This document shows positions 10,901-19,800 of a stretch of 64,000 nt of DNA, in pieces (within the stretch, counting starts at the first letter, position 1; each line of letters begins with the position of its first letter). The notes under the pieces are model-generated. The model saw only the letters and a program-made list of their open reading frames with translations, was not told the origin of the DNA and did not search any database. The stretch covers positions 16,958,182 to 17,022,181 of the forward strand of contig NC_088711.1 in assembly GCF_963576615.1 (NCBI RefSeq), given 5' to 3'. This DNA comes from Watersipora subatra (Eukaryota > Bryozoa > Gymnolaemata > Cheilostomatida > Watersiporidae). The position numbers and the translations under genes are program-made.

Positions 10901-12958
10901 TGGGCAAGGCCGATTACTGAGTACTAAAAACTGGGCAAGGCTGGGTAGCACAGCTAGTCTTATTATAACTTTCTTTTAAACTATTTTATTTACTAGAACT
11001 ACCAAATGTACACATATAACCTAAAGCTGCACGATATACCCTAAAACCTCTAATTGAACAACACCTCTATTTGAACGCCACCTCTAATTGACTGCCGCCT
11101 ATATTTGACCGCCACTCCTGAACTCATGAAAAGGGTATACAGTATATAGTACGAACTATAGAATTGTAAGAACTTTCATGGACTCATGATTAGATGATTA
11201 GTTTACAAACATGCAATATTCATGAGTTGAAATCCATTCCGATGCGAACTTTTCATTCCAATATGTTAATAGCTATAGCTGGACACACCGATTTACAGAC
11301 ACACAAACTTAGAGATTTATATCAATAATAACAGTTAGTTCAGTTGAGTTTAGAGTTCTGTAGTAATCTGTTGTTGAAGATTTATATCAGTTTATGTTGA
11401 TAATTGTCAGTAGCTGCTCACAGGTCATAGCTTGTGATCAAGTGAGCTGCGCACAAGATAAAGGTACTACAACTAATTAAAACAAAATATTTCTAGTCTG
11501 AAGCAAAGTGTCAGCTTGCTATTGGTCAATCTACATTGTCATGAGCAGAAAGCCCAGCGAAAAGATCATGGCTCAGAACAATTAGTGGTAACAGCCCAGC
11601 AACTGCCCAGCAACTGCCAGCTACAGCAGTTGCTGGGCAGTTGAGGCATTACATAATCACACCACGTCTGGTATGACTGATGCTTAATTAAATTGCCCAT
11701 GAGTGTCTGAAAATCCCATTCCATTAGCCTACATATTGTGTTAATACATTTAGCTATAATATAATTACAATATAGCTACAATATAACTACAGGATAAGTA
11801 CAATGTAACTACAATATAGCTACAATATAAGTACAATATAGCTACACTGACCTCAAATATTCATAGAAATCTTTCAGTCTTATGATAAAACCTAATTAAA
11901 CAGTAAAGTGCTAAACGAAAATGGAATACTTTTAACTACTTTTAACATGTCACAAAGAAAAAATGTCCAATTTAACATTCATTTTGTTATTCTAGTCCAA
12001 TATTCATATCTCTCTTTCACAAATGGCTCCAAAGGGTACCACAATTTGTGGCATATTTCTGGCATACTTCTGGTAGAAAAATTAGAAAAACAATTTATTT
12101 CACTAGTCAGAATCATTTCAAAGCCTAAAAGCATTTACTTACCACTTTCCCAAAAATAGGGCATACGATGAGCTGCGTAAGAGAAAGAAGGCCAATAATC
12201 CATCCTGTTACATTTGACCCAAAGTTGTGGCTCTCATCCTGCCATACAAAACATGATTGTACAGTGGCTGATCAAATATAGCTTGAGCCAATTCGTAAAA
12301 TTTGCAGCAGTGATATAGGGCTGCACTTTGCATGATCTTTACCATGGCTGTCCGGACACTTCTGCTTGCGCAGTTCATACTACATGTACATGTTGGTAAA
12401 GGTGTAAAAGTACATGTAAAGGTGATTTCTCTTATTCTCACGTATCCTGGTTTTGAGTTTCCTGTGAAAATGTATGGTATAGCCTCTGTGCACCAATCTA
12501 CCGACACAACAATTACTTTTCCTGAAGCAAGTTTTTTCGTTTTATATTATAGCTAATGATAGTTATTTGGCCAGGTTCAAAGTTTGCTTCATATCCATAG
12601 AAAAACAAGGAAGGTAATGTGATTTGTTTTTGTCATACATAAACTGAAATTTTGTTAGTTGGATTTAAATAAAATAAAACAGCTGAACAGAAATGTGAAC
12701 AACCAATGTAAAAGCTACTTGACCTAAACATACTGAATTTTTACTTACCAAGCTCGGGAGAAAAGGCGCCGGTAAAGAAGCTATGACATTGGATAAGAAC
12801 TGTGAGATTAGGCACACCGGTAAAATAATCTTCTCCTTTTTTGTCCAGGCCCGTTTAGTTGGCTTGGAAGCGGCAACTTCTTCATCCTTCGTTATGTCTT
12901 CACGATATGATAAAATCATAGCATCAACACAAATACGGGTGCTGCTCGTCAGTGCCAT
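1818..12958 (-). CDS. SLC18B1: SLC18B1-like major facilitator transporter (5' half of gene)
   Basis: Five exons on the minus strand join in frame into about 235 residues: 12958-12749, 12238-12143, 6238-5993, 3451-3383 and 1902-1818. All have GT-AG borders; the first four junctions are phase 0 and the last donor is phase 1. The product has a hydrophilic N terminus of about 42 residues and then follows the vertebrate SLC18B1 layout: a first membrane helix (LPVCLISQFLSNVIASLPAP), a helix ending PIFGKV, a loop plus two helices in exon 3 (LLIFGLAVTGSFTIAFGMLE), the glycine-rich GYLAGPAVGSGLF in exon 4, and a helix ending FILPDG. SLC18B1 is a proton-coupled vesicular carrier reported to move polyamines; substrate is not shown here. 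The C-terminal half must lie left of the window. The start at 12958 is the first ATG of the open frame; a GTG lies 27 nt upstream. Another SLC18-type MFS member is possible. Confidence 0.82.
2349..2813. mobile_element. Foldback MITE with long terminal inverted repeats
   Basis: The two ends are inverted copies of each other over about 90 bp, from CAGTAAC..CTTAGGTCGGTAC on the left to GTACCGACCTAAG..GTTACTG on the right, including TTGTATGTCCGTTG-type words. The middle is AT-rich and non-coding. It lies in transporter intron 4. No clear target-site duplication could be read and the superfamily is not assigned. Confidence 0.75.
3383..3451 (-). CDS. SLC18B1: Transporter exon 4 (23 codons)
   Basis: Bounded by TTTTGTAG and a GTAGAT donor. 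It encodes GYGQTAVGLGYLAGPAVGSG then LFK, matching the conserved SGLGLILGPPVGGFLY stretch of SLC18B1-type carriers. Confidence 0.85.
4052..4645. repeat. AT-rich 10-bp tandem repeat
   Basis: Long degenerate run of a 10-bp unit (TATATAAACT) with ATTAAATAAAAACT interruptions repeated at about 4155 and 4235. It lies in transporter intron 3. Confidence 0.95.
4685..4860 (-). mobile_element. tRNA-derived SINE fragment
   Basis: Read on the minus strand, about 4855-4800 carries a tRNA-like head (GGTGTGATGGTAGCACGCCT as box A region, TTTTGAATCTTGTCCC as box B region). The left end at 4688 has the TACCTGGGCAATGCC tail motif that also ends other SINEs here. Weakly bounded. Confidence 0.45.
5993..6238 (-). 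CDS. SLC18B1: Transporter exon 3 (82 codons)
   Basis: Bounded by TATTTTCAG and GTAAGT. It encodes ASYVPLKTLLIFGLA and onward to GNTTTVL. The segment RIFQSIGASAIIVSAMTYLT corresponds to the family's VRVMDAVSFAAAMTASSSIL. Intron 2 before it is about 5.9 kb and full of repeats. Confidence 0.85.
6578..6997 (-). mobile_element. tRNA-derived SINE, family S1, copy 1
   Basis: Shares, in order, AAAATCTTGAAAT, a GAAGATTTGATCTCAGACCCT block and a GGGTAGCATAGCTAG end with 10418-10966. On the minus strand the block reads as a tRNA-like head: box A near TAGTCTAGTGAGTCGGGCGC and box B near GGGTCTGAGATCAAATC. It lies in transporter intron 2 or 3 DNA upstream of exon 3. Exact ends are uncertain. Confidence 0.6.
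7378..7421. repeat. 10-11-bp short tandem repeat
   Basis: Four copies of CTACATAGAC/TTACATAGAC in a row. Confidence 0.85.
7588..7986. mobile_element. hAT-type MITE
   Basis: The left end TAGGGCTGGGC and the reverse complement of the right end, TAGTGCTGAGC, form imperfect terminal inverted repeats of hAT type. They are flanked by an 8-bp duplication, GTAGACAC (7580-7587) and GTAGACTC (7987-7994), with one mismatch. The 8-bp target duplication is the hAT hallmark. No transposase is encoded; the 71-codon open frame inside (7772-7987) has no recognisable similarity. Confidence 0.75.
7995..8128. repeat. 21-bp minisatellite
   Basis: About six copies of a 21-bp unit (CACCTGGCAGGACAAGTACAA with variants), starting next to the hAT MITE's right target duplication. 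Confidence 0.9.
8550..8625. repeat. Direct duplication of about 34 bp
   Basis: TTGGCTGATATATTTATTTG followed by TATG(A/G) occurs twice in succession. Confidence 0.8.
9075..9230. mobile_element. SINE family S1, partial copy
   Basis: TATTTCTCAAAGTATGTGAG..CCAGCTATAGC and a later GTTACGATG..GTTAAGAAAT..ATAAGG mirror the same words in the copy at 10418-10966. Only part of the element is recognisable. Confidence 0.45.
10418..10966 (-). mobile_element. tRNA-derived SINE, family S1, copy 2
   Basis: On the minus strand about 10595-10530 carries box A-like TGACTGAATTGG and box B-like GGGTCTGAGATCAAATC. The end is GGGTAGCACAGCTAG, as in copy 1. Near this end about 10818-10864 is an inverted repeat (AAGCTGATTTTTAATAC / GTATTAAAAATCAGCTT), so the tail can fold. 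It lies in transporter intron 2. Confidence 0.6.
11598..11642. repeat. Short inverted repeat
   Basis: CAACTGCCCAGCAACTG and its exact reverse complement CAGTTGCTGGGCAGTTG are separated by 11 bases: a stable hairpin in transporter intron 2. Confidence 0.85.
11750..11845. repeat. Short AT-rich tandem repeat
   Basis: Degenerate run of 11-13-bp units of the type ACAATATAGCT / ACAATATAAGT in transporter intron 2, about 300 bp from exon 2. Confidence 0.85.
12143..12238 (-). CDS. SLC18B1: Transporter exon 2 (32 codons)
   Basis: The acceptor follows TTTGTATGGCAG and the donor is GTAAGT. It encodes DESHNFGSNVTGWIIGLLSL and then TQLIVCPIFGKV, which aligns with the second helix of vertebrate SLC18B1 (family pattern ...IIGMIFGCFAL...LVFGNY). 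An alternative AG six bases further in would also keep frame. Confidence 0.8.
12749..12958 (-). CDS. SLC18B1: Transporter exon 1 (70 codons)
   Basis: Opens with ATG (MALTSSTRIC), carries a charged cytosolic leader (DITKDEEVAASKPTKRAWTK) and the first membrane helix ending LPAPFLPSL, then a consensus donor GTAAGT. It ends in phase 0. Confidence 0.8.
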
Positions 12959-13454
12959 ATCTAAGAATTGCAATTGAAGGTACACACAACCTTTGGATGA
13001 CTTTAGGGCCTACTCAAGTTTCTTTAATTAACAATTAGTGGTAATGCCGGAGTCAATCTTTCATAGGATTTGATTGGTCCTGAGTAGCTCTTGCGCCAGA
13101 TTTGATTGGTTTGGTTCTATGATCAAACCCTTAACACTCTAAATATTCTCAGCTTCATTTGATGACATTCATTTGAAACATTTGATGAAGCGTGAAGCTG
13201 AAACATTCACAGAATCTTATGTAATCCATAGATAAAATGGCTTCTAAACAAATAGAACTACAGCCTATGCTAATGATATGCTTAGTGTCAAACATAGGGC
13301 GAGTTCAAAATTGTTCAGAGCAACCTTTACTATGGTAAAGTCCGTCTGCCTGAAGTCGAGGTTGGAGGTTGAGAAAAAGATTGCAAGATACTGGAATTGG
13401 ACTCACGACTTCCAGCATGGTAGGCTGACACACTAAAAACTGCGTCAATCGACA

Positions 13455-13622
13455 ACCCATTGGGATTTCAAGCTCCCAATGAGAGTTTGACCACCGACTG
13501 GGATTTCGACCGCCCACTGGGATTTTGACCACCCACTGGAATTTTGACCACCCACTGGGATTTTGACCACCTACTGGAATTTTGACCACCCACTGGGATT
13601 TTGACCAGTCACTGGGATTTCA
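13455..13622. repeat. 19-bp minisatellite
   Basis: About eight copies of ATTTTGACCACCCACTGGG with A/G variation at the end; the outermost copies are diverged. Confidence 0.92.
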
Positions 13623-15609
13623 GAATAATTGAACATATAGTTATTATAGACTGCCTGGGTACTAGTAGTAGTAACACAGCATTTATGAGTTTCATGGTAA
13701 AAGATCAATCCAAGCTTCAGATGAGAAAATTTAAAGTTAACCTATTTCTAGTAGTCGGCTTGCAGCAGTACGTACCGCTATGGACTAGACTTATGGACTA
13801 AATCTAAGCTGAAAAAGGCATCTATATGCAGTCTAGTTAAGGAAGTAATAGATGAGGCAAGATTTTAAAATAACTTGCTTTGGTACTACTACCCTTCTCT
13901 AACTTGTTTTTATTGTCTTGTGCATTCTAACTAATTTGAAAGATACTGAATGGGTAGAACTTCGCAAATAGAATATTAAAAACAAGATCTTTATGTGACC
14001 TTCTGCTAAAATATTCGACACTTTACCTATAGTTGTTGGGTTCTTAATAAACCGTACAAATCGTAAAACTATTGAATGATACCTCACCTTTCTCATCTCA
14101 TTTCAGAACAATCAGTAGAAATCCAGTACGAGGAGCATACACAGCGTAATCAATTAAAATACAGCATGATTCTTAGCAATGGAAAACATTTTAAATTTTC
14201 TTTTGCGACCAAATCGTCTTTGTAGCAACTTTGGGAAAAGAAATATTTTTTCTGTAGATAAAATAATTATGATATGATCTGATATGGATACAAAACATAT
14301 ATTTTGTGATCAAAAACCCGTAGCAACCGACACCATATACAAATAAAAGGTTTTATGCAAATGTAATACAGTGTGACCTGGCTTATTAATAATAAAAGTA
14401 TTATCATATAAGTGTTGCTAACGCTTAGACTTGTGCAATAATGCTACAATAACTGCTATAATGCACTGATATTAGTATTACGGAAACTTACTAGCAAATG
14501 ATTATGAAGAACTTTTCTAGCAAAAGCTAAATGACAGTTAATTAATTAATAAAATGTTAGCAGCCCTGAAAAGTAGCGTTAGGTCCTGAAGAATGATGAA
14601 ATGCAAAGCTTTCTGTTGATGGATACCTGGTACTACCGGTAAGAAAGACACTGTTATTAAGGATTGCAGGACAGACCATTACTCAGGATTTATAGCCTTA
14701 AACCTAAATGCACTTTTATAATGAATCTTACTATTATAACTTGTCATAGAATATCAGTAGCAGAGGCTTTTTATGAAGCTCTACAAGAGTAAATAACTTC
14801 CGCCAACATGGCATCTAGAGTAAAAACTTGAAGATCTGATGGTAAAGCTGGTGTCTTCAACATTTCATAGAATTTATTTGGTTTACCTCATAGCGATAAA
14901 CCTCATGCGATAAATGGCATGATACTTTGTACACTTTCACAGTCATGATGCTTTGTAATACATATGCCTGAAAATATGAGTGTAGATTGAAAATATGCTG
15001 CCTACAACTAATAATATGCAAGGTATTGTTTCGTATGCTACTTGATTAACTTTGTTGATAAACAGTATGTACTGGTTATAATCAGCTGATGTCATATGAT
15101 CTTGCCGATAAATGTCCTACATATTGACACTTGGTTTAACCAAACAGCGTGCTTTAGTTCTATAATTATTTTTATAATTATAGACATTATTTCCTACTTT
15201 CTGTTTTCTTATTCAGTAGTTCGAATACATCTGAACTTGTTGCCAGACTTACTATAATGCTCAAGACTTTTATAACAATTAAATACTAAAGTTAAACAAA
15301 TCTTTATTTTGATGCAGTGGTAGAGAGTTTTACCTAGCCTGATAGTAAAGTGTTATCCGGTTTCGTTAGTATTTGGAACTGCGAGTTCAAAAATTTGCAT
15401 TTAACACTTGTCAGTTTACAGTTGCTAGTAGCCATATAATAAAAAAGGTATGACATTTAAGATTTAAAAAAAAGCATTGAGCATTTATTTAGTGTAATTT
15501 TTAATTAGACTTTATTATTAAGAGTTACTCAATCTCTGTTAAATGGCACTTTATTCTGAACCAGATATATCCTTCAACTAAATTTACTGTACCAATCTGC
15601 GCATGAAAT

Positions 15610-15725
15610 TGTGGCTGGATGCTTTTCCTAAAATCACTAATGGTCCTTCTGTGATTTGAACCACTGACCTACACTGGTTATATACCGGCGCACGAGCCAC
15701 TGGACCACTGCTGCTCCATTTATTA
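15610..15725 (-). mobile_element. tRNA-derived SINE head
   Basis: On the minus strand: AGCAGTGGTCCAGTGGCTCG (box A region), then GTCAGTGGTTCAAATCACAG (box B region, matching GGTTCRANNC). The order and spacing are tRNA-like but the stems do not all pair, so it is a SINE rather than a tRNA gene. Ends not defined. Confidence 0.5.
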
Positions 15726-16159
15726 TGTTTGTTGATAAGTTGTTTCATATGGGAATTCTTTGAAACCTTTCTTTCCGGACAAGTCTCTTGCGTCAAGTCT
15801 TAATAAATATCAAATCATATGTAAGCATGCTGCATAAAAATAGCTTCAAGCAACAATACTATACTCATTACTTGTGCAATTTGGGGTGCTAACAGAAAGC
15901 AAAGGGATAGCTCAAGTTTGAGGCAAGAGCACACAACTTCTATTTAATTGTATTCCTGTGTATCTGTTTTAACAGGCTCCAGTTGAAAAACTATTCAGTG
16001 GTAAGCTTCTCACAAATAGGAAGCCTTAGTGGCAATTGAGCAACATAAAATGGAGTACCTCTAATGAACAAACCTCAGTACGCTAATGGATTTAAGGCAG
16101 GGACAAGCTATCAATCATGATAATACTTTGTAATTTAAGATAATATTCCAGCTTTAAAA

Positions 16160-16165
16160 TTTATT
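16160..16165 (-). promoter_or_regulatory. Candidate poly(A) signal of the desaturase
   Basis: AATAAA on the minus strand, 373 nt after the desaturase stop codon. Chance occurrences are common in DNA this AT-rich. Confidence 0.35.
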
Positions 16166-16537
16166 GGGTACTTGTTCAAATTATGTTTTAAAATATTTTG
16201 ACATTAAAAATGTTTATGAGGGAGTATACTTGTAAAGTTTTCATTTTGACTGACAGTGAGTTGGGTTTTAGTTTTCGCATGATCTATCTAAGTTTACTAA
16301 CAATAAATTGAATCATATTTGAATTGAATTTGAATATTGAACTGAATCATATATTTGTAGTTGAGCTTTCATATGCAATTGGACAACTTTTAGTTTGTTA
16401 ATTTCATGGATGTAAATTCTTAACATAAAACAAACATGGTCACGCAAACCTAAAATCATAATTATGACGCAACTACAAAATATTCAGTTGACAAACAAGA
16501 GGGCACAACCCTTAATATGTTGTCAATGCATAAGCAA

Positions 16538-16851
16538 TTACAGCTGCTTAGCATTTGAATTTGCCATTGTTTGAAGTGGTCTAGTAGGTTTGGATTCGCT
16601 ACTTAAACATCCTGTTCGACGCTTGCGAGCCTCGATCACTTCCTTAGACATAGTCTTCAGGTCATATGCCCAGCCTATCTTGGCCATCAGGTTGATAAAG
16701 ATGGTCGTAAAATTTAGTCGAGAGCCAAATTCACTGGTCGCGTAGTCATTAGGAAATGTATGATGATAGTTATGGAAACCTTCACCTATGGCTCCTATAG
16801 TCACTAGTACATTCTCTGCTGGACTTATATGCTTGTCGTACGGCCTCATAC
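16538..16851 (-). CDS. SCD: Desaturase exon 5 with stop
   Basis: The acceptor follows TTGGGTTGCAG. It encodes MRPYDKHISPAENVLVTIGA, histidine box III in EGFHNYHHTFPNDYATSEFG, the INFTT-like LNFTTIFINLMAKIGWAYDL, and a hydrophilic tail ending NSNAKQL, TAA. Confidence 0.97.
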
Positions 16852-19800
16852 CTGCAACCCAATAAAACAATGTACTGTACTAGTCAATCGTAAACTCCAG
16901 TCTCAAGGAGTAGAGGGTGACTCATCCGCTTCTCTCGTAATTAGACCAAGGAGCTCTTAGGCAGACTGAGAACAAAGACAGCTTGTCAGAGCAAGCAGGC
17001 CTGTGAAACACTATGAAACACTATGAAGCTACGGGCTTGCAGGCCTGTGAAACACTGTGAAACACTGTGAAACACTATGAAACACTATGAAGCTACGGGC
17101 TTGTCAGAGCAAGCAGGCCTGTGAAACACTATGAAACACTATGAAGCTACGGACTTGCAGGCCTGTGAAACACTGTGAAACACTGTGAAACACTATGAAA
17201 CACTATGAAACACTATGAAGCTACGGGCTTGTCAGAGCAAGCAGGCCTGTGAAACACTATGAAACACTATGAAGCTACGGGCTTGCAGGCCTGTGAAACA
17301 CTGTGAAACACTGTGAAACACTATGAAGCTACGAGCTTGCACAAAGTTTAAGTAGATTTTAATAAAAAGTATCGGTATTTTTTACAAACTCCGTTGGTTT
17401 TTGATGTTTGAGGTGATTTAACTGCCAGGATGTTTCAAGATGAAAATTGACAAAACTTAATAGCGGTTAAAATGCTCAGAAGACAAATATGTGCCACAAT
17501 GATGTCACTAGTTGCTCAGCTGCCTCTCTCTCTCTCGTTATTGATATCAGCTATTGCGTTGAAGATGCAGCATGATGTGTCTTTATTCTCATGGCATTTC
17601 GCAGCTATAGACGTCAGACCACTTTCGTTTGATTTAAGACCGAGACCAAGTTTTGTCGATTTTAATCTAAAAATATCCTGGCTGTCAGATCACTTCAAAC
17701 ATCAAAAAAAATTGCAGACTATAAAAAATACAGATACTTTCTGATATAATCTACTAAAATTTTATTAAGTTCATCTTTAATCCTAACTGATTTCATTTTG
17801 TTTCCATTTAAGTAAAAATACAGTATCCTTTAAAAAGATGGCTTTGATTTGGTAAATTTTCTGGTTAGACTATTACGTGTACACAAGCTAGTTCAATCTC
17901 ACAAAAACTGTGTAAACTGACTTATGCTATCATCACTCGGGCAGCTTTAGGGGACTCTGTCATCACACAATGAAAAAAGCAGAACATTTTGAATGCCAGC
18001 TCTTACTTTAAAGCTTGATGCATCCACCTGCTACCTATAGCGAATGCCATCAGGCTTTGTAAGATACCTACAAGAAGTTCTTTACAGGTTGTAGAAAATG
18101 TCTTACCCCACATGTGTGCTGCACTGTTTACCAACCAGGTGGCATTCAGTGTCAGGATATATCTGGTGATCGCTAAAAAGTAGGCCACCCAAAGACTCTC
18201 ATTCCATAGAAGCCAGGGTAGAACAGTAGGCATGACGAATATCATTAATATCGTCATTGGTATGTAGACCCTGTAAGCAAGGATACATGAAACTAGCAAA
18301 ACTAATACAGTCATACTTCAACTTACGAGCTTAATGCGTTCCGAGACTGAGCTCGTATGTCAATTTACTCGCATGTTGGTGCAATTTATTTATATATAGA
18401 ACAATTAAATATATATTTATTGGTTTCCCTACTCTGTAAAATGCAAATAAAACACTCAAAACAAGATATTGTAACAGAAAGAACATGTTGATTATTGTCC
18501 TAACTTACCACTTGCTTTCAAAAAGCAACAAATAAAAAATAATGCAAGGAAATGTGTTAAATTAAAATGTAAAATTAAATATATACAATAGCAGCTAACG
18601 CTAGCATTTGCCAGAGAGAGATATATAAGTTATCCTTCATTATAACAGTTGACTTTGATAAATTTGGATTTTATCAAAGTCTTAAAAGACAAACTTAGAA
18701 GCAAATCTAAAAGCAAACTTTCATTTTTAACTTAACGTAATTAAAATTTCTTCGGCGTTCATAGTTTGAAGTTTCTCGCTAGTTAGCTAATTTTTCCTTT
18801 GTTTCGCTTTCACGACTAGCCGGCCGTTTTAAGATGAACCTATCTAAGGACGTTTGCCTTTGTCGCCCTTTCAACATGTCGCGATTAGGACGAACACAGG
18901 TGTCGTCACAAAGGTTTAATGCACGACCACTAGCCAACTTGTCCAATTGTCTATTTTTATAGTTTTGATAGATAGCAACGGCCTTTTCAAGTAGCGTCGT
19001 TTCAGTTACGCTGTCACCGGCCACTTATTTATCTTATATCCAATGCCTGAGCGATCTCTCCATCAGCGGTGGTGAAGATCGCCGCGCCGTTTAGAAACTA
19101 CTGTTAGTACTTTTGCGAGCTAAATGCCCTGAATATAATCCTTCTGTTTGATAATTGTGGATGTATTTCTGTCATATTGCTGAGCTAGCTCAATCATGCA
19201 TACACATTTCGCATATTTTTCAATAATTTTCCGTTTAATATCAATTGTTATCATTTGATATTAAACGGAAAATTGCGTTCTTTTTCTTTGCATTGTTTTT
19301 CATTTTACTGGCAAACTTTCGGTCTACGCACAGAACTTTTAATTCACATAATTCTGCACTGAAAAGCGTGCACAAAAACACGGTACAAAAGTATAACCTG
19401 TGCAGTTGAAAAATACAGATTAATGCTGTTGTCATAAAACACCTCCGGCATACTTGGCAACTGACTCACGTGCTCGTATCTCAAATATGGCTCGTATGTT
19501 AGTGCTAAAACTTGCTTAAAAGCTGGCTCGTATCTCAAGTTTCTCGTACGTTGGAGCACTCGTAAGTTGAAGTATTACTGTAGTTGTAAAATGACTATCA
19601 AAGAAGATATGTTGTATGCATGCTGCCTCACACATTTGACTTTGGCTCATATGTTCCGTCTCATCTATTGGCCTTAAACATTTTAACTGGAGGGTTTCTA
19701 TGAAATAATGAGTTTTCAAAGAAGGTCTGAGAACACTCACCTGCATTGGAACCTGAGCACAGGGTCTCATAGAGGTCTGAGAACACTCAACTGCATTAGA

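Larger units (their letters stand above)
12959..16537. other. Intergenic region between transporter start and desaturase end
   Basis: Upstream of the transporter start and downstream of the desaturase stop (both genes read leftward). It should hold the transporter promoter, but no clear TATA or initiator could be picked. Contents I can support are the 19-bp repeat near 13.5 kb, a SINE near 15.65 kb and a possible desaturase poly(A) signal. Short open frames at 13305-13589 and 13899-14096 look non-genic; the first is produced by the 19-bp repeat. Confidence 0.5.

Noticed and set aside
12208-12507. 99-codon open frame overlapping transporter exon 2
   Set aside because: It is in a different frame from the exon and crosses its splice acceptor.
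13305-13589. Open frame with VKIPVGGQNPSGWSKFQW-type repeats
   Set aside because: Translation of the 19-bp minisatellite.
15320-15410. Possible plus-strand SINE head (GTGGTAGAGAG..GAGTTCAAA)
   Set aside because: The two box-like words are spaced roughly as in a tRNA, but neither is close enough to consensus to call.
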